24,085 bases of DNA from Flavobacteriaceae bacterium UBA1682 (GCA_002320285.1 DCKE01000024.1:205797-229881); one strand, 5' to 3'; positions 14,774-23,872 are shown, numbered from the stretch's first letter. The notes: generated by a model from the letters alone, not told the origin. Translations and numbers: made by a program.

Positions 14774-16699
14774 TTATTTATTTACTAAAATCTTTTTAGT
14801 AAACTGACCACCAGCATTTTTAAACTTTAAAAAATAAACTCCAGACGATAAATTATTCAAAGGAATCGTCCAATTCGAAGAAAAAGTATCGGTATTGCTT
14901 ATATTTAGTAAGGCTTTACCTGCAATATCATATAGTATTACTGTTGCGCCTTTCAATTGATCACTACTACCTTCAATGGAAATCACGTCTTTTGCCGGAT
15001 TTGGCCATATTTTTAATTCATTTTCTAATTTCAAATTATCCTCTAAAGATAAAGTTCCTTGTGTCGAACTTACCACCACAGAAAAATCTTGTTTGCCTCT
15101 TGATAAATTATTTTTATGAGATACAACTAATTTATAAACTCCTGGATCAGCATTGGGAATTTCTACTTTTTCAATATTATCAACGTCATTATCACCTTTT
15201 AGAGCAAATAACAGGTTGAAATCTTTATTTAGTTTCCACGGGAAATATTCGGTACCGTCTTTAAAAATCCTTAAATCCAAATCATTATCAAGTGCAGGTG
15301 TTGGGTCATCCAAATACTCAGCAAATTGGTCATTTAAATTTCTTGGGCTATCCGTCCACGCAAGAGTGGCTGTTAAATTAGTTCCCGATTTTGCAACTGT
15401 AATTTCCTTTTCGTAGGTAGCTCCTTGCGTTAAGGTCAATTCGTTAATTAAGGCTGAATCAGATTTACTTTGTGAAATCACTTCAATACCGCGTTTAGCA
15501 TTGATTAATCCCCATCCGAATTTGTGATCTGGTCCAGGGTCTGTTCCTGTTTCATCAGCGGTTTGAACCATTAGAGCGCGCAGCGTTGCTGATCTATATG
15601 GGGTTTCATTTTTTTGAATAGCGTATTGTTGCCATAGAATTAACACACCTGAAACAGCGGGAGCTGCCATAGACGTACCATTTAGACTCTCATACGATTT
15701 ATTATCGGGATTGTTGGTTGTCGAAAAAACCTGAACTCCTTTAGCAGAGATATCCGGTTTAATCCTAAAATCATCGGTTGGTCCAAAACTGCTGAAAGGT
15801 GACATGGTTACTTGATTCGCGCTTGTATAATTGGGTACATCATAAACAGCAGCTACAATAATCGAGTTTTTAGCTAGAGAAGATCCCAGTAACAAATCAT
15901 TTCCTTTTTTCGTTGGGTTTAAAGCAAAGTAGTTTTGACGATCATTTCCAGCAGCAACAACAGGCTGATAAAAAGGTGCATTAAACGCAATCATATCAAA
16001 TCGATATGCGGTAAAATCATAGGAACCAAAATAATCTACTGGAATCGGAAAATCATCGTTCGTAGTATCAACTCCATAGGAGTGATTAGAGACCAGTAAA
16101 CCTTCTGCTGCTTGTGTTGCCATTTCAGAAGTATCTTTATTCCAGTCATTGCTCCATATCGTGGCCTTAGGTGCCATTCCTTTGGATGTTGCATTATTGG
16201 TACCTGCAGAAGCTATAGTTCCGATAACATGGGTTGCATGACGATTGATAGCAGAACTTTTATCTTTAAAAATAATTCGTCCATTGAGTTCTACATGGGT
16301 TGATAAGCCAACTCCACCGTCCCAAACACCGACAGTCATGTCTTCTCCATTTAGGTCTAATCCCAATTCTGTTTTGATATTATCAACTCGAGCGGTCTTT
16401 CTAGATCCGGCATTTTTTGTACTATAATAAATTAAATGGCCTTTTTTATCGATTTCATACACTGCAAAATAATTTCCATCCTTGTCAAAGCCACTTAAAG
16501 GTAGTCCTTTTGCAAGTGCATATTCTCGTGCTTTCGACTGGCTTTCGATAGCATATGTTTCATCGGCAGTTGCAAAGCTTTTTAAAATATCTACTTGAGT
16601 GTTTTTTGAAATATTTGCTTTGACTTGCATATTTTGTGCTTGTGCTGTAAAGGTCAAAGCTGCAAAAGCAAAAAAAGCATATTGTAATTTAATTTTCAT
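14774..16699 (-). CDS. Secreted S8 (subtilisin-like) serine protease with T9SS type A sorting domain
   Basis: The 641-residue protein has a Sec signal peptide (1-21, ending AQAQ) and a short propeptide-like region. The S8 catalytic domain spans about 115-410: Asp127 in VGVWDGGV, His154 in NRHATHVIGTIAS, the oxyanion Asn252 in VVAAGND, and Ser343 in LNGTSMAAPAVSG. A beta-rich domain at about 425-555 (ATLAWTDSPRN, NDLDLRIFKDGTEY) resembles the P-like domains after kexin-type proteases. Residues about 565-641 (WPNPAKDVISIEG to GVYFLKFKNAGGQFTKKILVNK) are a type A C-terminal signal for the type IX secretion system. It is thus exported through the outer membrane and cleaved or attached at the surface. 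The triad is complete, but HATH replaces the common HGTH and DGG the common DTG/DSG. The gene stands alone. Confidence 0.95.
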   Translation of the reverse strand: MKIKLQYAFFAFAALTFTAQAQNMQVKANISKNTQVDILKSFATADETYAIESQSKAREYALAKGLPLSGFDKDGNYFAVYEIDKKGHLIYYSTKNAGSRKTARVDNIKTELGLDLNGEDMTVGVWDGGVGLSTHVELNGRIIFKDKSSAINRHATHVIGTIASAGTNNATSKGMAPKATIWSNDWNKDTSEMATQAAEGLLVSNHSYGVDTTNDDFPIPVDYFGSYDFTAYRFDMIAFNAPFYQPVVAAGNDRQNYFALNPTKKGNDLLLGSSLAKNSIIVAAVYDVPNYTSANQVTMSPFSSFGPTDDFRIKPDISAKGVQVFSTTNNPDNKSYESLNGTSMAAPAVSGVLILWQQYAIQKNETPYRSATLRALMVQTADETGTDPGPDHKFGWGLINAKRGIEVISQSKSDSALINELTLTQGATYEKEITVAKSGTNLTATLAWTDSPRNLNDQFAEYLDDPTPALDNDLDLRIFKDGTEYFPWKLNKDFNLLFALKGDNDVDNIEKVEIPNADPGVYKLVVSHKNNLSRGKQDFSVVVSSTQGTLSLEDNLKLENELKIWPNPAKDVISIEGSSDQLKGATVILYDIAGKALLNISNTDTFSSNWTIPLNNLSSGVYFLKFKNAGGQFTKKILVNK

Positions 16700-16887
16700 A
16701 ATTAGAGTTTAAAAACTAGTCCATAAAACTAACACTTTTTTAAACATTTAAAACGTTTTTTTTATCATTGCTTTGGAGTATAATTCATTCAAATGGTTAA
16801 TATATGATAAAAAAGACATCATAAATCATGTTGAATGCATATATTTCGTAATTTTGTATCAGTTATAGTTAAAAAAAACATTAATCA

Positions 16888-17673
16888 CTATAAGTTAATT
16901 TTTAGTTTTTTTGCTTCATTCCAATAACGATCCATCTCCTCCAAATTCATATCGGTTATCGTTTTACCTAAATCCGAAGCTTTTTGTTCAATATACTGAA
17001 ATCTAGTTATGAATTTCTTATTAGTTCGCTCTAAGGCTGTTTCTGGATTTATTTTTAAAAAACGCGCATAATTGATTAAGGAAAACAATACATCGCCAAA
17101 CTCCTCCTCCATCTTGTCGGTTTGTTTCAAATCGACCTCTTGTTCAAATTCGTCTAACTCCTCTTTAACCTTGTTCCAAACATCCGCTCGATTGTCCCAA
17201 TCAAAACCGACTCCTTGAACTTTTTCTTGAATCCTACTTGCTTTAATCAAAGCGGGGAGACTTTTGGGAACTCCACCCAAAACAGACTTATTGCCCTCTT
17301 GTAGTTTTAATTTCTCCCAGTTTTGTTTTACTTCTTCCGATGTACTGACTTGTACATCACCATAGATGTGAGGGTGTCTTGATATCAGCTTCTCACAGAT
17401 TCCATGTGCAACATCTGCGATATCAAAAGCATTTTTTTCACTACCGATTTTAGCATAGAAAACAATATGTAACAATACATCGCCCAATTCTTTTTTGATT
17501 TCTTCCAAGTCCTCATCTAAAATAGCATCTCCCAGTTCATAAACTTCTTCAATGGTTAAATGACGAAGACTTTCCATGGTTTGTTTTTGATCCCAAGGAC
17601 ATTTTTCTCGAAGATCGTCCATGATATTTAATAACCTTTCAATTGCTTTTAATTGTAATTCTCTAGTATTCAT
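16888..17673 (-). CDS. mazG: Nucleoside triphosphate pyrophosphohydrolase MazG
   Basis: This house-cleaning enzyme hydrolyses (d)NTPs to the monophosphate and pyrophosphate. The 261 residues have the usual two-domain MazG layout. The N-terminal domain has CPWDQKQTMESLRHLTIEEVYEL, with E42, E43 and E46 of the EExxE motif, and ELGDVLLHIVFYA with E62 and D65. The C-terminal domain repeats this with EEFGDVLFSLINYARFLKINPETALERTNKKFITRFQYIE (split here at about 209-248), which normally carries the activity. The length matches E. coli MazG. It lies downstream of the DUF5606 terminator, so it is probably transcribed on its own, although I see no consensus promoter. Confidence 0.96.
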   Translation of the reverse strand: MNTRELQLKAIERLLNIMDDLREKCPWDQKQTMESLRHLTIEEVYELGDAILDEDLEEIKKELGDVLLHIVFYAKIGSEKNAFDIADVAHGICEKLISRHPHIYGDVQVSTSEEVKQNWEKLKLQEGNKSVLGGVPKSLPALIKASRIQEKVQGVGFDWDNRADVWNKVKEELDEFEQEVDLKQTDKMEEEFGDVLFSLINYARFLKINPETALERTNKKFITRFQYIEQKASDLGKTITDMNLEEMDRYWNEAKKLKINL

Positions 17674-17762
17674 GTCTAAGATTTTGGTTTAATTATGATT
17701 GAAGTTAATTTCTATATTATCCATCTATGTGTAAATATAAGCATGCAATAACTTTTATCCGC

Positions 17763-17797
17763 AAAAAAAAATCCCGTTAAAAACGGGATTTTTTTTT
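17763..17797 (-). terminator. Terminator of the def-DUF5606 unit
   Basis: A-rich stem with ATCCCGTT (17771-17778) pairs with AACGGGAT (17782-17789), followed on the minus strand by a long T tract. Confidence 0.88.
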
Positions 17798-18236
17798 ATT
17801 TTTCAGCGCTTTCAACTTCTGGAGCTGCTGCTTCAGCATGCTCTCCGAAAGCCTCTTCAGTAATCATACCTCGATTTTGAAGAATGTTATACCAATTTAA
17901 AACCTTCTTAATATCCGATACATACACGCGCTCTTCATCAAACTGTGGAAGTATCTCTCTAAAATAAGTTGTTAATACCGCATTGTCTTCTTTGTGAGAA
18001 ACTGCCGCTTGGTAATTTTCTTTCTTTGCAATCGACTTAAATACAATAAATAATTTTACTTCATCATCATAGGTATACATCGAGATTTCAGAAAGCAAAC
18101 TCACATTATGTTTTAATCCAATAGTACTTCTTTTTCCGTCTACTAAAGACTCGGCAACAAAACCTGTACGTGTTTGTACTTTTAATTCATACAATCCTGG
18201 TTTTCCTGAAATGGCTAATATTCTATCTAAACTCAT
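17796..18236 (-). CDS. DUF5606 family protein
   Basis: The 146-residue protein starts MSLDRILAISGKPGLYELKVQTRTGFVAESL, the standard opening of the DUF5606 proteins found throughout Bacteroidota. It continues with VSDIKKVLNWYNILQNRGM and ends in an acidic Ala/Glu-rich tail (EEAFGEHAEAAAPEVESAEK). It has no signal peptide or membrane segment and is presumably cytoplasmic. The function is unknown. It follows def by 56 bases on the same strand, which is the usual Bacteroidota arrangement, so the two are likely cotranscribed. Confidence 0.9.
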   Translation of the reverse strand: MSLDRILAISGKPGLYELKVQTRTGFVAESLVDGKRSTIGLKHNVSLLSEISMYTYDDEVKLFIVFKSIAKKENYQAAVSHKEDNAVLTTYFREILPQFDEERVYVSDIKKVLNWYNILQNRGMITEEAFGEHAEAAAPEVESAEK

Positions 18237-18292
18237 TTTTTGAAATTATTTTAATTTTAAAGTAACAAATATCTTCTCTTGTGATTTTTATA

Positions 18293-18880
18293 TTATCTCC
18301 CTTTTTTAGAAGCAAACTTCATCTTGTAATTCGGTACTATTTTCCCTTCAAATATGTTTTGCAAACGACGTGCATTTAATCGTTTTTTTAAACTATTAAT
18401 TTTATCGGTAAAAAGTATTCCTTCAATATGATCGTATTCATGTTGAATAACTCGCGCTGCCAAACCTCCAATTTGATCAACGTGTTTTACGAAATTTTCA
18501 TCGTAGTATTCAATGGTCACCAATTCTTTTCTGTATACATCCTCATTAACATCGGGTATACTTAAACAACCTTCATTAAAAGCCCATTCTTCACCTTCTT
18601 CTGCTAAGATTTTAGCGTTGATAAAAGCTTTTTTATACGTAGATAAGAACAAGGCTTCTTCTTCTGATACATCGTCATTCTCTGCGAACGGAGCGCAATC
18701 TACTACAAATAATCGAATTGCCAAACCTATTTGAGGTGCCGCCAAGCCTACTCCATGTGCACGATTCATCGTTTCAAACATATTCTCTACAAGATCAGCT
18801 AATTCCGGATAATCTGGGCCAATATTTTCTCCTACTTTTCTCAATACAGGATCACCATAACCCACAATTGGTAATATCAT
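18293..18880 (-). CDS. def: Peptide deformylase
   Basis: This metalloenzyme removes the N-formyl group from nascent proteins at the ribosome exit. All three motifs are intact in the 195 residues: GVGLAAPQIG (43-52), EGCLS with metal ligand Cys105 (103-107), and QHEYDHIEG with HEYDH at 147-151. An acidic insertion of about 20 residues (63-85) is common in Bacteroidota deformylases. The start ATG at 18880 gives the conserved MILPIVGYGDPVLRK. A -7 element TAATTTTG (18934-18927, minus) lies about 47 bases upstream, without a good -33 box. It is divergent from the FUSC gene. Confidence 0.97.
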   Translation of the reverse strand: MILPIVGYGDPVLRKVGENIGPDYPELADLVENMFETMNRAHGVGLAAPQIGLAIRLFVVDCAPFAENDDVSEEEALFLSTYKKAFINAKILAEEGEEWAFNEGCLSIPDVNEDVYRKELVTIEYYDENFVKHVDQIGGLAARVIQHEYDHIEGILFTDKINSLKKRLNARRLQNIFEGKIVPNYKMKFASKKGR

Positions 18881-19051
18881 AATAGTTTTGTTTAATATTT
18901 ATGCTGCTCAAAATTTTAAGCAAACACAAAATTAATCAAAAAAACAGAAAGAATTATTACAATATACAAATTTTGGTATTTATTTTGCACTATCTTGCCT
19001 ATACAATCACGATCACAAAAAATTAATTTTAAATCTGCCCACGGAATAGCT

Positions 19052-21295
19052 ATGTTTAAGACAGCGAGAAAATTCACGGATAACCTACACCTTACCGACT
19101 CTTTAAAAATTACCATATCTTCTATTATTCCCTTTTTGGTGTTGATGCCATACAAGGAATTTACGCTTGCTTTTACTATAGCAATGGGAGCTTTATTAAC
19201 TGCCCCAGTAGATATACCCAGTAACCTCAAACACAAGGTAGTAGGGCTATTAGTTGGTGCGCTATTAATTCCAACTATTACCTTTGTATTGTGTACTGTG
19301 GTTGGAACTTTCCTGTTTTATCCCGTTTTTTTGACCATTATATTCGCATTATGTATGATTTCTGTTTATGGACATCGCGCAAATATGCTGTCTTTTACCG
19401 GTTTATTGGCCGTCAGTTTATCTTTCGTTCATCCTTATCAAGGCAAAGATTTGTATATGCATTGCTTGATGCTTTTGCTGGGTGGAATACTTTATTTGGT
19501 CGTATCCCTGCTGTTTAATTTAGCTCGACCAAGAAGATATGCGGCTTTGCAAACTTCGGAATGTATGGATTTGACTTCCCAATATTTACAATTGCGTGCT
19601 AATCTATGGGCCAAAGATGCCAATAGAGATAAAATAATTGAAGAACAATTGAATATTCAGGTAAAACTCAACGAAATACACGAAAATCTGCGTGAATACC
19701 TCGTTAGAAATAAAGCCAATACAGGGAATTCTTCCTATAACCGAAAGATGTTAGTCGCTTTTACTGCGTTGGTAGATATTCAGGAAATTGCCCTGTCAAC
19801 TGCCTTTGATCATAAAAAGTTATATAGCTTATTTAAGGATCACTTAGATATTATCGAAGACTATAAAAATTTGGCGGATCAATTTGCCCATACGATCGCG
19901 AATATCTCACTTTCTCTGAATCTCGGTAAAAAATATATACCGAAAACCTCTTTAACAGACGATCTAAAAAAGATTGAGGATAAACTGCATCAATTTCAAA
20001 AAAACAGTCAATCCTACTCCACTTCAGAAGCTGTTTTGATGTTTTCCAACGTGATCCACTATGCGGGTAAACAGATCGAAAAAATAAAAATATTGGAACG
20101 TGTTTTAACCAACACAGTTACGGAAAGTGACCTAAAAGGTAAACATAAAGATTTGGAGAAATTTTTAACTCCTCAACATTACCGCTGGGATACGTTAAAG
20201 GAAAACATGAATTTTTCCTCGACTATTTTTCGTCATGCACTGCGGTTAACCATTACTATTTTAATCGGGTTTATGATAGGTCAGATCTTTAACTTGCTTA
20301 ATGCATATTGGATTTTATTGACTATCGTTGTGATTATGCGCCCTGGTTTTGGACTGACCAAACAGCGTTCCTTCGAGAGGGTTATAGGTACCGTTGCCGG
20401 AGGTCTTGTTGCATTCGGATTGCTGGCATTTATTGATAACACGACTGTATTGGCCTTACTAACGATTTTTACCATGATTGTTGGGTATTGGTTTTCTCAT
20501 ACCGATTACAAAATTGGGGTAACTTTTATAACGATTTATGTCGTCTTAATTTACGGTATTTTGACCCCAAATTTTATGGACTTACTCACCTATCGTATTA
20601 TTGATACCCTAATAGGTGCTGTGCTGGCTTTTGGTGCTAATTATCTTTTGTGGCCCTCTTGGGAGTTTTTAAACCTCAATGTTCACTTGACCAAATCGAT
20701 TAAAGCCAATAGAGACTATTTGAAAGAAATTTCTATTTATTACAATGAAAAAGGAGAAGTAACTTTGCCTTATCGATTAACTCGTAAATATGCCTTTATC
20801 GAAATTGGGAACCTGATGTCGTCCTTCCAGCGAATGATACAAGAACCAAAATCAAAGCAGAAATACCGATCCGAACTATATGAATTAGCCGTTTTAAACC
20901 ATACGTTATTGTCTTCTGCTGCTTCTATAGGCACCTATATACAATCGCACAAAACCACGGAAGCCTCTAAAGCTTTTAATGTGGTGATGGATACCATTGT
21001 CAAAAATTTAAATACGACTATTGAGGTGATTCAAGATTCTTCTAAAGAACGGTATATCATGACGCAAGATGAGCAAAAGGAATATGAAATCAGTTTTTCC
21101 TATTTAAAAGATATACGTGAAAAGGAATTAAAACTTTCGATCGATGATGATGAAGACATCAAAGTTAAAATGGAAGAATCACAACTCGTCATTGAGCAAT
21201 TGATCTGGTTGACCAATTTATCCGAGCAGATATTAAAGGTAGCGAAGAAATTGGCTTATAAGAAAAATCTAAAGAAAACGGTTTTCGCTGCTTAG
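19052..21295 (+). CDS. FUSC/YccS-like inner-membrane protein
   Basis: The 747-residue protein (ATG at 19052) shows two membrane blocks separated by a soluble region. Residues about 18-155 hold several helices (SLKITISSIIPFLVLMPYKEF, GALLTAPVDIP), 160-385 are soluble and helical, and 390-530 form the FUSC block with LNAYWILLTIVVIMRPGFGLTKQRSFERVIGTVAGG (split here at about residues 412-447). A soluble C-terminal region of about 215 residues follows. This matches YccS/YhfK and fusaric-acid-resistance or aromatic-acid efflux relatives. The substrate is unknown. An in-frame TTG at 18995 would add 19 residues but lacks support, so the ATG is preferred. A single-gene unit ended by its own terminator. 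Confidence 0.9.
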   Translation: MFKTARKFTDNLHLTDSLKITISSIIPFLVLMPYKEFTLAFTIAMGALLTAPVDIPSNLKHKVVGLLVGALLIPTITFVLCTVVGTFLFYPVFLTIIFALCMISVYGHRANMLSFTGLLAVSLSFVHPYQGKDLYMHCLMLLLGGILYLVVSLLFNLARPRRYAALQTSECMDLTSQYLQLRANLWAKDANRDKIIEEQLNIQVKLNEIHENLREYLVRNKANTGNSSYNRKMLVAFTALVDIQEIALSTAFDHKKLYSLFKDHLDIIEDYKNLADQFAHTIANISLSLNLGKKYIPKTSLTDDLKKIEDKLHQFQKNSQSYSTSEAVLMFSNVIHYAGKQIEKIKILERVLTNTVTESDLKGKHKDLEKFLTPQHYRWDTLKENMNFSSTIFRHALRLTITILIGFMIGQIFNLLNAYWILLTIVVIMRPGFGLTKQRSFERVIGTVAGGLVAFGLLAFIDNTTVLALLTIFTMIVGYWFSHTDYKIGVTFITIYVVLIYGILTPNFMDLLTYRIIDTLIGAVLAFGANYLLWPSWEFLNLNVHLTKSIKANRDYLKEISIYYNEKGEVTLPYRLTRKYAFIEIGNLMSSFQRMIQEPKSKQKYRSELYELAVLNHTLLSSAASIGTYIQSHKTTEASKAFNVVMDTIVKNLNTTIEVIQDSSKERYIMTQDEQKEYEISFSYLKDIREKELKLSIDDDEDIKVKMEESQLVIEQLIWLTNLSEQILKVAKKLAYKKNLKKTVFAA

Positions 21296-21305
21296 CAGAA
21301 CTAAA

Positions 21306-21340
21306 AAAGGGATCTTCATATTGCAAATGAAGATCCCTTT
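21306..21340. terminator. Bidirectional terminator between FUSC and oxidoreductase genes
   Basis: AAAGGGATCTTCAT (21306-21319) pairs with ATGAAGATCCCTTT (21327-21340). It lies between convergent genes and serves both orientations. Confidence 0.88.
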
Positions 21341-21376
21341 CTTAATCCTAAACTATATTAAAGTGCTGATAGAAAA

Positions 21377-22579
21377 TTATTTTTCAACTAAGAAGTCTTC
21401 TAGATAGCGGAATTTTTCGGTCAACTCACCGTTTTCCGTAACGCAGGCTCTACTGAAAATCCCGTCTTTATCTTGATTAAAGAAGGCTGGCATCACTTGT
21501 TCTATAAAGGATTCTCCAAAACCTTCACTGGCATCTTTGGGTAATTCACAGGGTAAATTATCTACTGCCATAACAACAACAGCTGCGGGGTGTTCAATAC
21601 TAACTTCTTTATTTTCTCTAGGATAATAACCGTAAATAGGATCAGCAATAGTAGAAGTACGTATCGTAGAATCGATTGGACCATCGATATCACAAGAGAT
21701 GTCGGCCACTACTTTAATCTGATTATGCGCACCATTTAACATGGCTTGGCTAAGAATTTTAGGCGCACCCGTTTTATAGAAATGGCCCGCAATAAAAATA
21801 TCTGCTTCACGTGAGAACCGTTCAAAGTTGGATTCGTATAATTCTGGATTTTTATAAAAATCACTTTTTGAAACGGCTGTTCCATCAATTCTCTTATAGT
21901 AGTCCGTTACATCAATTTGAGCATAAACGGGTACATCAAAAACCTTAGCTAAAAAGTCCTCTACGGAAACTTGCTTCATTTTCATGCCATCTAGGATCTC
22001 CTTTGCTCCCATACCAACTTTACCATGTCCTGTTAATATAACTTTAACTGGCGGTAAATAAGGCCTGCTTAAACGAGCGATTAGATCTTCTTTGTGTAGT
22101 AAGAGTTCCGCTTTGACTAAATTAAACAATTCGTATTTAATGCCAAAGGCTCTAAATCCGTTATATGCTCCAACGATACCGGCATATCGGCCGAAACCAA
22201 TAAGTCTTTTACCGTTTTCATCAACCAAAGTCTCGTGATCAATTAATCGTATATTTTTATCCAAACAAGCTTGTAATAGTGCCCTGTTGTGACTTTGCTT
22301 TTTTATAGTATGCGAGAAGAAGAAATAGGTTTTATTTGGAATAAGCGCATCAATGGGCACTTCCTTTACCCCTAGTAATACATCACAATCGGAAAGATCA
22401 TCGCTGACTTCAAAACCCAAATCCTTATACTCTTGATCCGAAAATACACGAATATCTGAGGATTCAACGACAAATTGTGCATCAGGAAAGCGCTTTACGA
22501 CTTCAACCAATTCAGAAGGACTAAAAACAACGCGTCGATCTGGTGGGCTCTTTCTCTCTTTTATAAGTCCAAATTTCAT
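21377..22579 (-). CDS. NAD(P)-dependent oxidoreductase, saccharopine dehydrogenase (Lys1)/AlaDH-PNT-like
   Basis: The 400-residue enzyme has the two-domain fold of the alanine dehydrogenase / transhydrogenase / lysine-forming saccharopine dehydrogenase superfamily. It opens MKFGLIKERKSPPDRRVVFSP (residues 1-21), the first-domain signature. VKEVP with Lys72 and FFSHTIKKQ with His90 match in spacing the catalytic Lys77/His96 pair of yeast Lys1. The Rossmann loop is TGHGKVGMGA (183-192). ADISCDIDGPIDSTIRTSTIADPIYGY is the conserved closing loop. The family is often labelled only as oxidoreductase in Flavobacteriia; the true substrate is uncertain, because Bacteroidota generally make lysine by the diaminopimelate route. 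It is a single gene with no clear promoter. Confidence 0.85.
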   Translation of the reverse strand: MKFGLIKERKSPPDRRVVFSPSELVEVVKRFPDAQFVVESSDIRVFSDQEYKDLGFEVSDDLSDCDVLLGVKEVPIDALIPNKTYFFFSHTIKKQSHNRALLQACLDKNIRLIDHETLVDENGKRLIGFGRYAGIVGAYNGFRAFGIKYELFNLVKAELLLHKEDLIARLSRPYLPPVKVILTGHGKVGMGAKEILDGMKMKQVSVEDFLAKVFDVPVYAQIDVTDYYKRIDGTAVSKSDFYKNPELYESNFERFSREADIFIAGHFYKTGAPKILSQAMLNGAHNQIKVVADISCDIDGPIDSTIRTSTIADPIYGYYPRENKEVSIEHPAAVVVMAVDNLPCELPKDASEGFGESFIEQVMPAFFNQDKDGIFSRACVTENGELTEKFRYLEDFLVEK

Positions 22580-22955
22580 AGGTAGAATATTTTATTTTAT
22601 AACTTTTTTATGGCGTATACTAAATGGATTGATGTTTATAAGTCATAAACAAAACTTTGATACAGATTCCATAAAAAAAATGTTAAGGCTATTAGTAGTA
22701 TAATCTTCCAAATTTAAGCTTATTTAATCCTTTTACAAAGTAAAATGGCGAATTCATTTCGCAGCCTAAAAAAAAATATCAAATATTCATCTAGCATCGC
22801 ATTTGCCTATAAGACTTTAGCTTATTTACTGCAGCGCGACTGCCATTTTATTAATTTTTTAATAAATTATAATTCGACAGAAAATACGCTAGCTCTCGAT
22901 TTTTTATTTTATCTTTGCCCTTCGTTCTTTTGACTTGTCAATAGTACGAATATTT

Positions 22956-23349
22956 GGGGTCGATTGGCTTTGACAGCAAGTGGAATTAGATTGTAAGCAT
23001 GTCGAGCGCTGAAAAACAGCTCGTAAATATCATTTTTCAAACTTTTCAAACGGCGAAAATAATTACGCTTTAGCTGCTTAATCTGAATTATAGTAAGATT
23101 TGCCTAGTTCTCACCAGGTGAGAAAGCTAGATTCTCCAAAAAAGCCTTGGTTTGTGGCGTTTTAATTAGGAGAACCGTAAAAATAAACCTAGGAAGCCTT
23201 TAGTCTCGACGGGTTTCTGAAATTAAGAGAATAAGCAACAGGTGGCGGTTCCTAGCCAAGCTTGTTGACGAAAAACTAAGAAGGAACTAAACATGTAGAA
23301 AGCTTTTTGATTGCTTGTTTGGACCCGAGTTCGATTCTCGGCGACTCCA
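22956..23349 (+). ncRNA. ssrA: tmRNA (ssrA), one-piece
   Basis: tmRNA rescues stalled ribosomes and tags the nascent chain for proteolysis. The tRNA-like 5' arm GGGGTCG (22956-22962) pairs with CGACTCC (23342-23348, one G-U pair). The T arm CCGAG-TTCGATT-CTCGG lies just before it. The tag frame at 23052-23081 reads GENNYALAA then TAA, so the full tag is Ala-GENNYALAA, a Bacteroidota type. A strong hairpin TTCTCAC/GTGAGAA (23108-23124) lies in the pseudoknot region. CCA is not encoded; the bases after the discriminator are CAA. A -7 box TATCTTTG at 22910-22917 gives a start about 33 bases upstream of the mature 5' end, implying RNase P trimming. The ends are inferred from pairing. Confidence 0.95.
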
Positions 23350-23354
23350 CAAAT

Positions 23355-23390
23355 AAAAACCCTGACCGATATTAAAGTCAGGGTTTTTAT
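23355..23390 (+). terminator. Terminator of tmRNA
   Basis: AAAAACCCTGAC (23355-23366) pairs with GTCAGGGTTTTT (23377-23388). It starts six bases after the mature tmRNA 3' end. Confidence 0.9.
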
Positions 23391-23556
23391 ATTTTATTCT
23401 TTATTACGGCCAATTCACCCTACTCCTTTTTCCGCATCAAAGTTGCAGCAAGTAGTCGATATAATCTTTTGCTTGTCGATTATTTTTGTTGTTACAGCAG
23501 TAGGAAACTTATTGATAAATTCAAAACTAAAATTGATTAAACACTTACAACCCTGT

Positions 23557-23594
23557 ACAAAAAAACCACTAACACTTTATCGTAGCTAGTGGTT
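23557..23594 (-). terminator. Terminator of the cold-shock gene
   Basis: Read on the minus strand, AACCACTA (23594-23587) pairs with TAGTGGTT (23571-23564), followed by a run of T residues. It lies about 60 bases past the csp stop. Bases 23391-23556 hold nothing I can identify. Confidence 0.75.
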
Positions 23595-23655
23595 ATTTGT
23601 TTTTTAAATCCTTGTGTACTTAAGTATCAAAAGAACTTTAAAGAAGGGTGAAAAA

Positions 23656-23847
23656 TTAAGCGCGTCTAACTTGAACTGCCGTTAATCCTTTTTTTCCTTC
23701 TTCAACTTCGAAAACTACTTCATCATCTTCACGGATACTTTCCAATAGACCTGTACTGTGAACAAAAATATCTTGTGATGAACCGTCTTCTTTAATAAAT
23801 CCAAAACCTTTGGCTTCGTTAAAAAACTTTACTGTACCTTTTTTCAT
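23656..23847 (-). CDS. Cold-shock domain protein (CspA family)
   Basis: This is a 63-residue single cold-shock domain that binds single-stranded RNA/DNA and acts as an RNA chaperone. The domain starts MKKGTVKFFNEAKGFGFI with RNP1 KGFGFI (13-18), RNP2 DIFVH (27-31), and the ending GLTAVQVRRA. The length is typical of Bacteroidota CspA-like proteins. The leader is short (about 20 bases), unlike the long thermosensing leader of E. coli cspA, so cold regulation through the leader is unlikely. It has a near-consensus promoter and its own terminator. Confidence 0.96.
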   Translation of the reverse strand: MKKGTVKFFNEAKGFGFIKEDGSSQDIFVHSTGLLESIREDDEVVFEVEEGKKGLTAVQVRRA

Positions 23848-23872
23848 GCCTTTTATTTAAATGTTATACTAA

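Noticed and set aside
14794..16699. Plus-strand frames opposite the protease and other long genes
   Set aside because: They are antisense shadows of clearly coding minus-strand genes with no domain of their own.
16851..16858. TAATTTTG as a plus-strand promoter
   Set aside because: The nearest upstream TTG is only about 15 bases away, and no plus-strand gene follows; mazG and the protease both read leftwards.
16860..16890. Terminator for mazG
   Set aside because: TTATAGT and ACTATAA can pair, but the T tract lies inside the loop rather than after the stem.
18995..19051. TTG start extending the FUSC protein by 19 residues
   Set aside because: The added residues are polar and unlike the family N terminus; the ATG at 19052 is sufficient.
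22745..22933. A 62-residue plus-strand frame before tmRNA
   Set aside because: It overlaps the tmRNA promoter box, has low-complexity AT-rich composition and no recognisable domain.
23311..23589. A 92-residue plus-strand frame
   Set aside because: It begins inside the tRNA-like end of tmRNA and runs through its terminator, so it is a chance frame.
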